Assembly (NCBI RefSeq): GCF_007859945.1
Contig: NZ_SJPQ01000004.1
Location: 434,001 to 498,000 of the forward strand
Length of the DNA stretch: 64,000 bases
Reading direction: 5' to 3'
Source of the DNA: Pseudobythopirellula maris
GTDB lineage: Bacteria; Planctomycetota; Planctomycetia; Pirellulales; Lacipirellulaceae
Shown here: positions 55,786 to 63,981 of the stretch, one piece after another
How positions within the stretch are numbered: the first letter of the stretch is position 1
How the letters are laid out: each line of letters begins with the position of its first letter
Made by a program: the position numbers and the translations under genes
The notes under the pieces: model-generated
The model's database searches: none
What the model was told of the DNA's origin: nothing
What the model saw: the letters and a program-made list of their open reading frames with translations, nothing else

Positions 55786-57033
55786 TCAGGCCGCCTCGCC
55801 GGCCGCCGGATTGGAAGCGTCGGCCGCACCTGGTTCGAGATGCCCAAGCAGGTACTCCGCCGCGCGGAGCGACGCCCCGCCGTGCCCGACCCGTTCGCGC
55901 AGCGCGGCCATTTGATCGACGAGCGCCCGCCGGCTCGCGTCGTCGGTCAGCCATCCGACCAAGTGGCCGGCTATGAGCTCGGTGCGGTCTTCGCAGGTGA
56001 GGTACTCCGGCATCAGCACGTGCGCGTCGCGCGGGTCGGCGGCGTCGTAGACCCCCACCGGTTCTTTGGAGTCGGCGAACAGGTCGTCGGCCGTCAGCAG
56101 ATTGACCAGCGTGATGTAACGCACACGGCGGAACCACTTTTGGACCGCGAACGCGAAGCGTGAGACGTGGTAGACGACGACCGTCGGCTTGGCGTGGTAG
56201 AGCAACTCGAGCGACACGCTCCCCGAGACCGCCAGGCAGCAGGTGGCCGCCTCGATCAGCTCGGGCGTGCGGCCGACGTGGACCGTTGTTCGCTCGGCGA
56301 GCGCAGCGGGGCAAGCGGCGAGAGCCTCGTGGGCCATCTCCGCCTGCTTCTCTTTGAACGACGCGATCGCGAAGCGTGTGGTCGGGACCTGCTCGAGCAC
56401 CCGCTCGGCGGCTTCCAGTTGCTTGGGCAGGTTGGCCTTCACCTCTTGGGTGCGTGAGCCGGGCAGGATCGTCACCAGTGGGCCGGCGGCGCCCTGGTGC
56501 TCGGCGACGAACTCGTCGTCGAGCTCGCGGCCGCGGAGCTCGTCGAAGTACGGGTGCCCGACGTGCGTGGCGTTGCAGCCGCGCTCGCGGAACCACGCTT
56601 CTTCGAACGGCAGCTTGCAGAGGGCGTGGTCGACATCGCGGCGCATCTTCTTCACCCGCCACGAGGCCCAGCCCCACAACTGCGGCGCGCCGTAGTAGAA
56701 CACCGGAACGCCCTGCCGCTTGGCCGCGCGGGCGATGTGCCAGTTGAAACCGGGGTAGTCGATCAGCACGACCGCGTCGGGCCGGTTCTCGGCGAAGTAG
56801 CGTTCCGCTCTGCGCTTGAGCCCAATGAACTTCGGCAGGTTGAGCAGCACCTGCAGCAGCCACATCACCGCGAAGCGCGTGAGGTCCTCGTGCAGCTCGC
56901 AGCCCTCGGCCGCCATCCGCGGTCCGCCGTAGCCGACGCAGCGTACGTTCGGGCGGCGCTCACGCAGTTCGCGAACGAGGTTGGCGCCGTGCAGGTCGCC
57001 GCTCGGCTCGCCTACGGAGAAGAAGATCGTCAT
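55786..57033 (-). CDS. lpxB: lipid-A-disaccharide synthase
   Basis: 415 residues from ATG at 57033. Opens with FFSVGEPSGDLHGANLVREL, the LpxB glycosyltransferase fold marker; LIDYPGFNWHIARAAK, YYGAPQLWGWASWRVKKMRR and ILPGSRTQEVKANLP are conserved, as is VSGSVSLELLYHAKPTVV in the nucleotide-binding half. It joins UDP-2,3-diacylglucosamine and lipid X in lipid A synthesis, showing that the organism makes lipopolysaccharide and an outer membrane. Length is normal or slightly long, with an alanine-rich tail. No other lpx gene is within the window. Confidence 0.96.
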   Translation of the reverse strand: MTIFFSVGEPSGDLHGANLVRELRERRPNVRCVGYGGPRMAAEGCELHEDLTRFAVMWLLQVLLNLPKFIGLKRRAERYFAENRPDAVVLIDYPGFNWHIARAAKRQGVPVFYYGAPQLWGWASWRVKKMRRDVDHALCKLPFEEAWFRERGCNATHVGHPYFDELRGRELDDEFVAEHQGAAGPLVTILPGSRTQEVKANLPKQLEAAERVLEQVPTTRFAIASFKEKQAEMAHEALAACPAALAERTTVHVGRTPELIEAATCCLAVSGSVSLELLYHAKPTVVVYHVSRFAFAVQKWFRRVRYITLVNLLTADDLFADSKEPVGVYDAADPRDAHVLMPEYLTCEDRTELIAGHLVGWLTDDASRRALVDQMAALRERVGHGGASLRAAEYLLGHLEPGAADASNPAAGEAA

Positions 57034-57133
57034 GGGCTCGGGGCGTGCGTGGGTGTTGCGTGCGGGGCCGCAACTATCCCAGATTCCCACGGCTCGCGGA
57101 ACGCCAATGCTCAGAGCACACAAAACGCTCGAA

Positions 57134-57200
57134 TAGCCGACGGCCCACGGTCGTTGGAGGCGCCACACAACGCCGTTCGACGACCATGGGTCGTCGGCTA
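57134..57200. repeat. TAGCCGACGxCCCAxGGTCGT inverted repeat
   Basis: Arms 57134-57154 and 57180-57200 are inverses with three mismatches; centre GGAGGCGCCACACAACGCCG. The last three bases (57198-57200) are the TAG stop codon of the minus-strand MFS gene. Partial copy at 19477-19522 carries the centre in the opposite orientation. Confidence 0.8.
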
Positions 57201-58571
57201 CTCGGAAGCCTCCTCAGAGGCCGTGTGACGCGGCTCTTCGAGTCGCAGGGTCTGCACGCCCGCGACCGCTAGCACCGCCGCCCCCGCGACGAACACCGGC
57301 GTGCAGCCGACCAGGCCGATGATCCAACCGACCAATGGCGCCCCGACCAAGACCGGCGCCGCGAGGCAGGCGCCGATCGCGCTGAGCAGCATCGGGTGGT
57401 TCTCCGGCTCGGTCAGCTCGAGGGCGTAGTTCATCAGCAGCTTGATCGACACCGGCGTGAAACCGAGCGGCACGAACACCAGCCAGTACCACCCCTCGGC
57501 CGCCTCGGCGCCGAGCGTGGCGAGCACCACCGCGATGATCGGCGCGAGGATCGAGCCCCACACCGTTAGCCGCAACGCGGCGCGGTTGCCGCGACGGTCG
57601 GCCAGCGGCCCGACCAGCAGGCTGAACAGCGCCACCGCCACGTGCTGTCCCACCAACCAGCCCAGCAGCGACCGCGGGTCGAAGCTCTCCACTCCCTCGC
57701 GGGCGAGCGCCTGGTAGTGGGGGAACAGCATGAACGTGGTGCTGTAGAGCAACGCGGTGATCGCTGCGCCGTGGAACCGCGGGCCGTCACGCAGCAGCCG
57801 CCATGCGCCGCTCAGTTTCTCCCAGGGGTTGGACGCCGGTTCGGTGTAGTCGTCGCGCCGCTCGCGCACCAGCAGCATCGCCGCGGCGGAAAGCGCGAAC
57901 GCCACGGCCGGGGCGGCGAAGATCCAGCCGAAGCCGCCGTCGTCCTTCGCCAGCCAGCCGGGCATCAACCACCAAGCCAGCGCGATCGCCGCCGGCGCGC
58001 CGACGAACACCGACGCCGAGAACAGCCGGCCGCGGAGCGTCGGGCGTATCAGCTTTCCGGTCGCCGCGTGCATCGCGAGTTGGTTGACGCCCGTCAGCGC
58101 GAAGAACACCCCGTAAGCGGTGAGGAATAGGTAGGGCATCCAGCCGGCCGGCTCGCCGTCGGCGCCCCGCCACGCGCCGCTCGCCCAGACCGTCGAGAGC
58201 AGCGCGAAGGGGATCGCCATGCCGAAGCTCGTCATCGCGATCGAGCGCGACTTGCGCGGCGAGAGCTTCACCCAACGGGCGGCCAAAATAGGCGGCACGC
58301 TGAAACCGAACCGGTTGAGCACCATCATCCAGCCGAGCATCGTCGGCGACCCGCCGACCACCGCGAGGAAGTACGGCATCACGACGCTCTCGGTCTTGAA
58401 GATCCAGCCGACCCGGAGCAGCAGTTGCTGCATGGCGAGCACCAAGAAGTTGCGGCCCTCGTGCGGGTGCGGCTCGTCGGGCCGCTTGTGCGACGGGCAG
58501 AGCGGCTCGTCGGCGCCGCGGTCGATGTCCTCGGCGTCGGCGGCGAAAGCGGGTTTAGAAAGGCGGGACAA
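57198..58571 (-). CDS. MFS transporter
   Basis: 457 residues, eleven to twelve hydrophobic helices in two halves separated by a charged loop (RERRDDYTEPASNPWEKLSG, about residue 235-255). The short loops with GRLFSA and PLADRRGNRAALR match the MFS A-motif positions. A TTG at 58571 is the best start; there is no ATG before the first helix. N-terminal 40 residues are hydrophilic. It exchanges or exports a small solute; specificity is unknown. Stop codon is provided by the repeat at 57134-57200. Confidence 0.85.
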   Translation of the reverse strand: MSRLSKPAFAADAEDIDRGADEPLCPSHKRPDEPHPHEGRNFLVLAMQQLLLRVGWIFKTESVVMPYFLAVVGGSPTMLGWMMVLNRFGFSVPPILAARWVKLSPRKSRSIAMTSFGMAIPFALLSTVWASGAWRGADGEPAGWMPYLFLTAYGVFFALTGVNQLAMHAATGKLIRPTLRGRLFSASVFVGAPAAIALAWWLMPGWLAKDDGGFGWIFAAPAVAFALSAAAMLLVRERRDDYTEPASNPWEKLSGAWRLLRDGPRFHGAAITALLYSTTFMLFPHYQALAREGVESFDPRSLLGWLVGQHVAVALFSLLVGPLADRRGNRAALRLTVWGSILAPIIAVVLATLGAEAAEGWYWLVFVPLGFTPVSIKLLMNYALELTEPENHPMLLSAIGACLAAPVLVGAPLVGWIIGLVGCTPVFVAGAAVLAVAGVQTLRLEEPRHTASEEASE

Positions 58572-58657
58572 AGCGTGGGGCCAGCGGTGGGAGGTCAGAG
58601 GTCAGTTAGCGCGTGGCGAGCGACGCATGGCGAGGCGCCGTAAAAGCATCTCACCAA

Positions 58658-59212
58658 TCAACGCCGCCGCATCATCTCCCCCAGCAGCATCTCCAGATAG
58701 CTGCGTCCCTCCGGTTGAGAGAGCCCTAAACGCCCGGCGAGGTTCACCACAGCCTGTTCAGCGTCGTCCTGCGACGTCTCGTCGGCGAGCGTCTCGACCT
58801 CGGCGTACAGGCCGAGGCCCTCGACCCGGTCGATCGTCAGCTCAAACGCCCGGCCGTCGAGCGTGAGCGAGAATGCCTCGCGCCGCTTGCGGACGGCCGT
58901 CACTTCGCGGAAGCCGAGCCGCAGGAGCACCTCGCGCCAGCCTTCGGTGGTTCCCTCGGCGAGCGGCAGCTCTTGCTCGAAGCGGGTCTTTGCGGCGCCG
59001 CCTAGCTTCGCCCCTTTGTAGGTCAACCGGCTCGCCTCGCCAACCGTGCGGATGCGCAGCGCCTCGTCCGTTTGGGCGAAGTCGCGCGACGGGTGGTTGA
59101 AGTAGGCGTCCGATTGCTCCGAGACTCCTTCTGATTCGGCGCCGAGTTCGGCGAGCCTCGCCCGGAAGGCGGCTTCGTCGGCGAGCGGGAATTTGAGTTC
59201 GATTTCGAGCAT
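58658..59212 (-). CDS. CYTH-domain protein (class IV adenylate cyclase-like)
   Basis: 184 residues from ATG at 59212. It begins MLEIELKFPLADEAAF, the ExExK signature of CYTH enzymes (CyaB-like cyclases, thiamine triphosphatase, inorganic triphosphatase), followed by the pattern of charged strands that line the tunnel: ALRIRTVGEASRLTYKG, RFEQELPLAE, VRKRREAFSLTLDG, FELTIDRVEGLGLYAEVE. Residues for metal and triphosphate binding are intact. Reaction (cAMP synthesis or triphosphate hydrolysis) cannot be decided from sequence alone. Confidence 0.88.
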   Translation of the reverse strand: MLEIELKFPLADEAAFRARLAELGAESEGVSEQSDAYFNHPSRDFAQTDEALRIRTVGEASRLTYKGAKLGGAAKTRFEQELPLAEGTTEGWREVLLRLGFREVTAVRKRREAFSLTLDGRAFELTIDRVEGLGLYAEVETLADETSQDDAEQAVVNLAGRLGLSQPEGRSYLEMLLGEMMRRR

Positions 59213-59323
59213 CAAGAGGGAACCACGAAGCAGTAAGGACAGAAAGAAACGGGGCGATTAGACTACCACGGGCCGACAAAGATTCTGCGGCTCGTCACGA
59301 AGACAGGAAGAACGGAAGTAGAA

Positions 59324-59392
59324 ACCACGGATAACACGGATGGGCACGGATAAGAGCCCCTTCCATCCGTGCCCATCCGTGAAATCCGTGGT
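59324..59392. repeat. CCACGGAT palindrome, array copy 1
   Basis: ACCACGGATAACACGGATGG at 59324 with the inverse arm ending ATCCGTGGT at 59392; loop GAGCCCCTT. A conserved leader of about 30 bases (CCCCACGCAC-TGATTGGCTTGAGC) lies between it and the start codon at 59430. Confidence 0.9.
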
Positions 59393-59429
59393 CAACTCCT
59401 TTCGCCCCACGCACTGATTGGCTTGAGCT

Positions 59430-60029
59430 GTGCGATTCAATGTGCGCTATATGCTGGCTGTTATGGCGTTAGTCGCCTATTACGCTGTGTTCGTGGGCCT
59501 GCTGGCAAAACGTGGCCTGCTTCGCGTCGAGTGGAACGCAGCGGATGGGATCGTCCTCTTCTCCGCCGCATTGCATCTCTACTGCCAATGGTCGCGAGTT
59601 GCATTGATTGGCCGCTCTCCCCTCGCGTGGCGGCGCAGTGAAGATAATTGGCGGCGTCCCAACCTCTATCACGTACTATTGGTCTGTTTCTTCGGTCTAA
59701 GCTTCTTGATAGGCCTATACCGAAGGATCGATGCCAATACGTTCATGCTACTGAATGCGGCTGCATGCCACACGATTATTGAATCCTTGGCATGGGTGTT
59801 TGTTGGTGAAAAAGGGCTACACACTGGCCTCACGACGATCGCTTGGGAAGAATGCCGGTTTTCATGGGACCGTGCAAAGCACACTCTGACACTAATGCGT
59901 ACCACTAACGGACCATGGGAAATGAGGTTAGCGCTTCCACCGGCTATTGAGCGCCGCATATTGTCACGCCTCGCCGAGAACCAGGTCCCGAAAGAAGCAG
60001 CCTCGGATAACACGGATGGGCACGGATAA
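59430..60029 (+). CDS. paralogous membrane protein A of three-gene array
   Basis: 199 residues from a GTG that aligns with the ATG of the two following paralogues and with the same leader sequence. About four membrane helices (residues 8-28, 37-55, 75-95, 100-120), then a soluble C-terminal region with WEECRFSWDRAKHTLTLMRT and PPAIERRILSRLAENQ. The last eight residues DNTDGHG and the stop are encoded by the left arm of the palindrome at 60000. Lower GC than flanks. Sequence is the most diverged of the three. Function unknown. Confidence 0.75.
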   Translation: MRFNVRYMLAVMALVAYYAVFVGLLAKRGLLRVEWNAADGIVLFSAALHLYCQWSRVALIGRSPLAWRRSEDNWRRPNLYHVLLVCFFGLSFLIGLYRRIDANTFMLLNAAACHTIIESLAWVFVGEKGLHTGLTTIAWEECRFSWDRAKHTLTLMRTTNGPWEMRLALPPAIERRILSRLAENQVPKEAASDNTDGHG

Positions 60030-60068
60030 GAGCCCCTTCCATCCGTGCCCATCCGTGAAATCCGTGGT
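60000..60068. repeat. CCACGGAT palindrome, array copy 2
   Basis: Same element as 59324, with one change in the outer arm (CCTCGG for CCACGG). It overlaps the last codons and the TAA stop of paralogue A (60027-60029) and is followed by the same CCCCACGCACCGATTGGC leader before paralogue B. Confidence 0.9.
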
Positions 60069-60106
60069 CGAGTCGTCTTTACCCCACGCACCGATTGGCC
60101 TAAGCC

Positions 60107-60715
60107 ATGCGATTCGCCGTCTCTGATCTGCTGCTGCTCACGGCCCTCGTGGCGATCTACGCCGCGGGGAATTATCTGATGCCGGCGCCCGAATTGTCGT
60201 TCGCCAATCTTGCCATCGGCGCGGTCACGATCCTCGGCATGACGGGGCCCATCGCATACAGTATCCACCAGCATCGATCGACTTGTGGGAAGCGAATGTT
60301 TGCTTGCCGCTTGAGAAACTTCTGGCTGATGCACGTCGTCGTGTTGCTGATCTATATTGCCTACGTCGCGGTCGGCGTCGTCACCGGCATGAACGGGGCG
60401 CCGCTGGTCATCGCCATCTGCGCAGGCCATCACCTGATTTTTCTCTTGATGCTCCGGGTCGTCTTCACGGAAGAGGGGTTCCTAATCGGAGCCATGTTTG
60501 CGCGCTGGTCCGAGCACCGAGTGAGTTTTGACCCACGGACCAACCGCCTCGACTTCCGTCGCCTGCCGGGTGTGAAAGCGCCGTGGTTCTGGTCCCTGCA
60601 GTCGCCCGGCCACGCCAGGCTCGCCGGCGACGTGGCCGACGAAGTCCAGGCGATCCTTGCCGAGAAGCAGAGCCCGATCGAAGTAACCACGGATAACACG
60701 GATGGGCACGGATAA
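60107..60715 (+). CDS. paralogous membrane protein B of three-gene array
   Basis: 202 residues from ATG after the conserved leader. N-terminus MRFAVSDLLLLTALVAIYAA is the family signature shared with C (MRYGLRDLLMLTSLAALYAA). Four helices, then a soluble tail with ARWSEHRVSFDPRTNRLDFR and DEVQAILAEKQ. The end TTDNTDGHG and the TAA stop come from the palindrome at 60686. B is closer to C than to A. The C-terminal domain resembles the loose beta-alpha tails of planctomycete small membrane proteins I cannot name. Unknown function. Confidence 0.78.
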   Translation: MRFAVSDLLLLTALVAIYAAGNYLMPAPELSFANLAIGAVTILGMTGPIAYSIHQHRSTCGKRMFACRLRNFWLMHVVVLLIYIAYVAVGVVTGMNGAPLVIAICAGHHLIFLLMLRVVFTEEGFLIGAMFARWSEHRVSFDPRTNRLDFRRLPGVKAPWFWSLQSPGHARLAGDVADEVQAILAEKQSPIEVTTDNTDGHG

Positions 60716-60754
60716 GAGCCCCTTCCATCCGTGCCCACCCGTGAAATCCGTGGT
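60686..60754. repeat. CCACGGAT palindrome, array copy 3
   Basis: Same element and orientation as the two previous copies. Overlaps the 3' end and TAA stop (60713-60715) of paralogue B; followed by the same leader before paralogue C. Distances between successive copies are 676 and 686 bases. Confidence 0.9.
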
Positions 60755-60791
60755 CGATTCTTTTTGCCCCACGCACCGATTGGCTTGAGCC

Positions 60792-61385
60792 ATGCGATAC
60801 GGTCTACGCGATCTCCTAATGCTCACTAGCCTTGCGGCGTTGTACGCCGCAGCGGCCGCGATGTGCATGCGGACTTTCGGTCCGGTAGTGTCCACAACGT
60901 CCTTGATTATTGGCGCCGTCGTCTGGCTGCTTTCAGCTACAGTTCACGCTCTCGATGCCAAACACAGGCGGGGAATGAATATCTTGCGAATCTGGTTGCC
61001 ATTCGCTTGGCGTTGGCACTGGCTGGTGGCAGGGTTGTTCGCAGTGATGGTCGTCTTGCTTGGGGGTCTTCGCAGCAGCAGTGGTAGTAAGAACGACTGG
61101 CGTTTGATTTTTGGGGCTGCCGCCTATTTCCACGTTGTGATTGTGCGGAGGAACCAGATTGGCTTCTATCGGAAGGGGGTCGCTTACGCGGGACGTTTCG
61201 CCCACTGGGCGGCGGCCGATTGGCGGCTCGAGGAGAGCAGTCTTGGGACACGCCTTGTGCCGCACTTTCTTTCGAGGGATGGCGCAGTGCCTCCGCCACT
61301 AGCTGGCTGGCCGCTGGTTCCCGAAGACGCGTTGCCACAGGTCCGCACGATCCTCGCTGAGAAGCAGGGCGAGGAAGACGAATGA
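60792..61385 (+). CDS. paralogous membrane protein C of three-gene array
   Basis: 197 residues, ATG after the leader. Same plan: MRYGLRDLLMLTSLAALYAA start, four helices, Ser/Gly loop (GGLRSSSGSKND), then RFAHWAAADWRLEES and QVRTILAEKQGEEDE. It ends with its own TGA, without the DNTDGHG tail, because no palindrome copy lies at its end; a different hairpin follows at 61391. That the ILAEKQ phrase is shared with B confirms paralogy beyond the N-terminus. Confidence 0.78.
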   Translation: MRYGLRDLLMLTSLAALYAAAAAMCMRTFGPVVSTTSLIIGAVVWLLSATVHALDAKHRRGMNILRIWLPFAWRWHWLVAGLFAVMVVLLGGLRSSSGSKNDWRLIFGAAAYFHVVIVRRNQIGFYRKGVAYAGRFAHWAAADWRLEESSLGTRLVPHFLSRDGAVPPPLAGWPLVPEDALPQVRTILAEKQGEEDE

Positions 61386-61390
61386 TCAAC

Positions 61391-61439
61391 GCAGGTAAGC
61401 CGCGGATGGCGGTTGAGGGGCCATCCGCGGCTTATCTGC
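61391..61439. repeat. 15-bp perfect hairpin after paralogue C
   Basis: TAAGCCGCGGATGGC (61396-61410), loop of nine bases, GCCATCCGCGGCTTA (61420-61434), extended by GCAG/CTGC. It lies between convergent genes (paralogue C and the toxin) and may end both transcripts; no T-run is present. Confidence 0.75.
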
Positions 61440-61477
61440 GAAGATCTGCGGCGAATACTTTCGGCTGCCGCACCGCG

Positions 61478-61801
61478 TCAGGCAAGCTCATCTTCTGACA
61501 GCGGAGGCTGACCGGGGCCCCGCACACGCAGCACGCGTAGTTCGTCGCCGACCGTGACGAACAAGCCTCGATAGGTTCTTCCGCGGCGCGTCTTGAAAAG
61601 AAATTGGCGGACTTCAAACGGAGTCGCCTCGCCTTCAGGAGCCAACCCACAAGCTTGCGGAAGCTCAGCCGCCAAGGCGACAGCCGCCTCAAAAGCTAGC
61701 CACCATCGCTGTGCGCCTTCGGCGGTGCGTTGGTAGAGATAGTCGTTGATCGCCTGCGCGTCGTGTTCGGCGCGGGGCAAGATCCGCAACTGAAGGCCCA
61801 T
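61478..61801 (-). CDS. ParE/RelE-superfamily toxin
   Basis: 107 residues from ATG at 61801. LRILPRAEHDAQAINDYLYQ, RWWLAFEAAVALAAELP, EATPFEVRQFLFKTRRGRTYRGLFV and ELRVLRVRGPGQPPL follow the ParE/RelE toxin fold order. ParE members poison gyrase, RelE members cut mRNA on the ribosome; here the ParE side is favoured by the GKTRRGRTYR-like strand and the RxxGPGQ end, without certainty. The start overlaps the stop of the antitoxin gene (TGATG), as is typical of toxin-antitoxin operons. Confidence 0.85.
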   Translation of the reverse strand: MGLQLRILPRAEHDAQAINDYLYQRTAEGAQRWWLAFEAAVALAAELPQACGLAPEGEATPFEVRQFLFKTRRGRTYRGLFVTVGDELRVLRVRGPGQPPLSEDELA

Positions 61802-62031
61802 CAAACTTTATTTCGCCGACGGAACTCGTTGGCGAAGTCGTCGAATGGGCGACCGGTTTCACCGTGCTCCATATCACGAAGGGAAGCCTCGAGTGCGAGA
61901 CGGTCCTCTTCGAACGATTGGCTCTCACGCCATTCGTCGTAGAGGCGATCGATCGATAATGCCCCGTCCGACGCGAGTCGTTGCTTCGCGTACGAAGCGA
62001 ACTCGTCGACAAAATGCTCAGTGTTGTTCAT
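61801..62031 (-). CDS. antitoxin of ParE-type pair
   Basis: 76 residues, ATG at 62031. Acidic, helical (FASYAKQRLASDGALSIDRL, DEWRESQSFEEDRLALEASL) and lacking a clear DNA-binding motif, but of the size and position expected of the antitoxin. It overlaps the toxin start. The C-terminal half (EHGETGRPFDDFANEFRRRN) is likely the toxin-binding part. Named by context, not by family signature. Confidence 0.8.
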   Translation of the reverse strand: MNNTEHFVDEFASYAKQRLASDGALSIDRLYDEWRESQSFEEDRLALEASLRDMEHGETGRPFDDFANEFRRRNKV

Positions 62032-62184
62032 AGCGGAAGGCCTGCAGATGTTCCTGTCATCAACTAACCCGATTGTAGCACGCTCGGGACCTTCTCACGA
62101 AATCGGTGGGTTCTCTTCGCCACTGGCGGATGGCGCCTCGCAGGTTATCCGCTACTTGTCTGCGATGCTGTGCGGCTATTCTCT

Positions 62185-63615
62185 TCAGCAGAGATACGTC
62201 GGCCGGTCGATCGTTTGGTCCTGCGACCCGTCGGCGGCGACGCGCTCCGCCACGCCTTCGGCGTCCAGGCCGTAGAGCGGGCTGACTTCGACCGTCACGC
62301 CTTCGGCCACGCCGCGGCCGGCGGCCTCGAGCCAGCGGCGGTGCTGGTTTTGCATGAACAGCTGCACGTACTCGGCCGTGTCCTTGGGGGCGCCCGGGGC
62401 GTTCTTGAGCGGCGCAAAGACCTCCTCTTCGGCGTACTCCACGACGATCGGGTTCTGGGCCTTCGGCAGCAGGTCGAAGATGAACCGCTCGAACTTTAGC
62501 GCGTTCGGCTCGGTCGGTTCGACGGTCTCGCCCCTCTCGGGACAAACGTGCGGCACCTTCTTGTTGGCGATGTGGAACGGCAACGCGTCCTTGAGCGCGA
62601 GCATCCGCTCGAGGAACGCGACGTCGAACACGTGGACCGCGATGCTGCCGGCCCAGAACTTCAGCCCGCCGGCGTCGTCGGTCGCGGCAGCGACCTCAGA
62701 AGGAAAGTCGCTGTACTCGATCACGTTGAGCTCGTCGCCCAGCATGACGAAGTTGCCGAGCTTGTCCTCGGGCGCCTGCTTCGTGACGGCCATCGAGGTG
62801 AGCTCGCTTTCGGCGAGCAGGTGGTAGCCGAGCATCTCGGCGTCGCCAATCGGCACGATCGGGTTGTCGACCTGCAGGTAGAAAAGTTGCTTCACGCCGC
62901 GGCGGCGCATGTGCTCGGTGGCGCCGCTGCTGGCCAGGGCGGCGATCGTGCCGCCGTGGCCGTCGGGGCTGAGGAACAGCTCCCCCTTGTCGGCCAGCAG
63001 CATCTTGCCGGTCGATTTATCGACGGCCGGCATCGTGCCTTGGCAAAAGACGAACAGGTCGTCCTCGGCGAGTCCGAAGCGGTTGTTCTCTTCGAGGAAC
63101 TTGACTTGCTCGTCGTGCGTGATCGGACTGGTCATCAGATAGACCGGCACACCCACGCCGTGCCGCTTGGCGAGCGCGACCGCCTTCTCGAGATGGATCT
63201 GCAGCAAGGTGGCGCCGGAGACCGGCCCGATGGGGAACACCCCCTTGGGGTGGTCGAAGCCGAGGCGGCTCCCCTGGCCGCCGGCCACGAGCAGCACGCC
63301 AACCTCGCCGGCGTCGAGCGTTTGCTTGCCACGCTCGGAGGCTTGGTCGGGCGTCACGCCGAGGCCGCCCCCCTGCCCCGCCTCGCGGTCGCTGAGACGC
63401 ATCGCCACGGGCGGTTCGGCCGTGCGGGCGAGCTCGGCCCAGTCGGGCTGGTCGGCGTCGCCGCGGTAGAGCTCGCCGAGTTGCTCGAGATCGACCGCCG
63501 CAAGCTGCGCGGCCAGCTTTGATTGCTGCCCTTCGGTCAGGTCGTCCCAGAAGCCAACGGCGTGCTGCTGGCCGTGGGGCGTGAGTCGTGCGAGGAGTTC
63601 GGCGGGGGCGGGCAT
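62185..63615 (-). CDS. UDP-sugar pyrophosphorylase (UAP1/UDPGP family)
   Basis: 476 residues. The nucleotidyltransferase loop LLVAGGQGSRLGFDHPKGVF and further conserved points (LMTSPITHDE, SPDGHGGTIAAL, QVDNPIVPI, FHIANKKVPHV) are those of eukaryote-type UDP-N-acetylhexosamine pyrophosphorylases and not of GlmU or GalU. It makes UDP-GlcNAc, UDP-GalNAc or a related UDP-sugar from UTP. ATG at 63615 gives the normal family length. Provides precursor for cell-surface polysaccharides, and indirectly for lipid A. Confidence 0.93.
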   Translation of the reverse strand: MPAPAELLARLTPHGQQHAVGFWDDLTEGQQSKLAAQLAAVDLEQLGELYRGDADQPDWAELARTAEPPVAMRLSDREAGQGGGLGVTPDQASERGKQTLDAGEVGVLLVAGGQGSRLGFDHPKGVFPIGPVSGATLLQIHLEKAVALAKRHGVGVPVYLMTSPITHDEQVKFLEENNRFGLAEDDLFVFCQGTMPAVDKSTGKMLLADKGELFLSPDGHGGTIAALASSGATEHMRRRGVKQLFYLQVDNPIVPIGDAEMLGYHLLAESELTSMAVTKQAPEDKLGNFVMLGDELNVIEYSDFPSEVAAATDDAGGLKFWAGSIAVHVFDVAFLERMLALKDALPFHIANKKVPHVCPERGETVEPTEPNALKFERFIFDLLPKAQNPIVVEYAEEEVFAPLKNAPGAPKDTAEYVQLFMQNQHRRWLEAAGRGVAEGVTVEVSPLYGLDAEGVAERVAADGSQDQTIDRPTYLC

Positions 63616-63981
63616 CGGCGGCTTGTGTCGTGAGAGGGAAGTGGTGATCCGAGTGGGCGGGGGTATTGGCCCACGAATGCCTTGGCGAGAGCCGCATTAT
63701 CGCCCGATTGCCGTCGTCTGGCTACCTCACGCGGCAGCCTCTGGGCGAGGCCCCTAGGGCGCCCTGCCGGGAGGCCGTATTTTCCGGCTCGTCGGCCCCG
63801 CCGAGGCGTTGCTGCCGGAGCCCACAACAAGATATAGTGTGGGCTTGGCGTCGCCGGCTTGGCGACGCTCATGACCCCGATCACGCGACTCGTCGTCGCC
63901 CCCCGTATCACGTCGAAGCGACCAAGGCGAAGAAGCCTTCTGCGCTTCCAAGCACCTGTTCGCTTTCAAGGAGACATCTCA
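63616..63981. other. 366-bp divergent intergenic region
   Basis: No gene seen. It separates the minus-strand pyrophosphorylase gene from the plus-strand gene entering at 63982 and must carry both promoters; one candidate is listed. A short hairpin GTCGCCGGCTTGGCGAC lies at about 63850-63866. Confidence 0.4.
63809..63838 (+). promoter_or_regulatory. possible sigma-70 promoter for the gene at the right edge
   Basis: TTGCTG (63809-63814), 18-base spacer, TATAGT (63833-63838). The -10 box is good, the -35 weak. The start codon is 144 bases downstream, leaving room for a leader. Confidence 0.32.
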
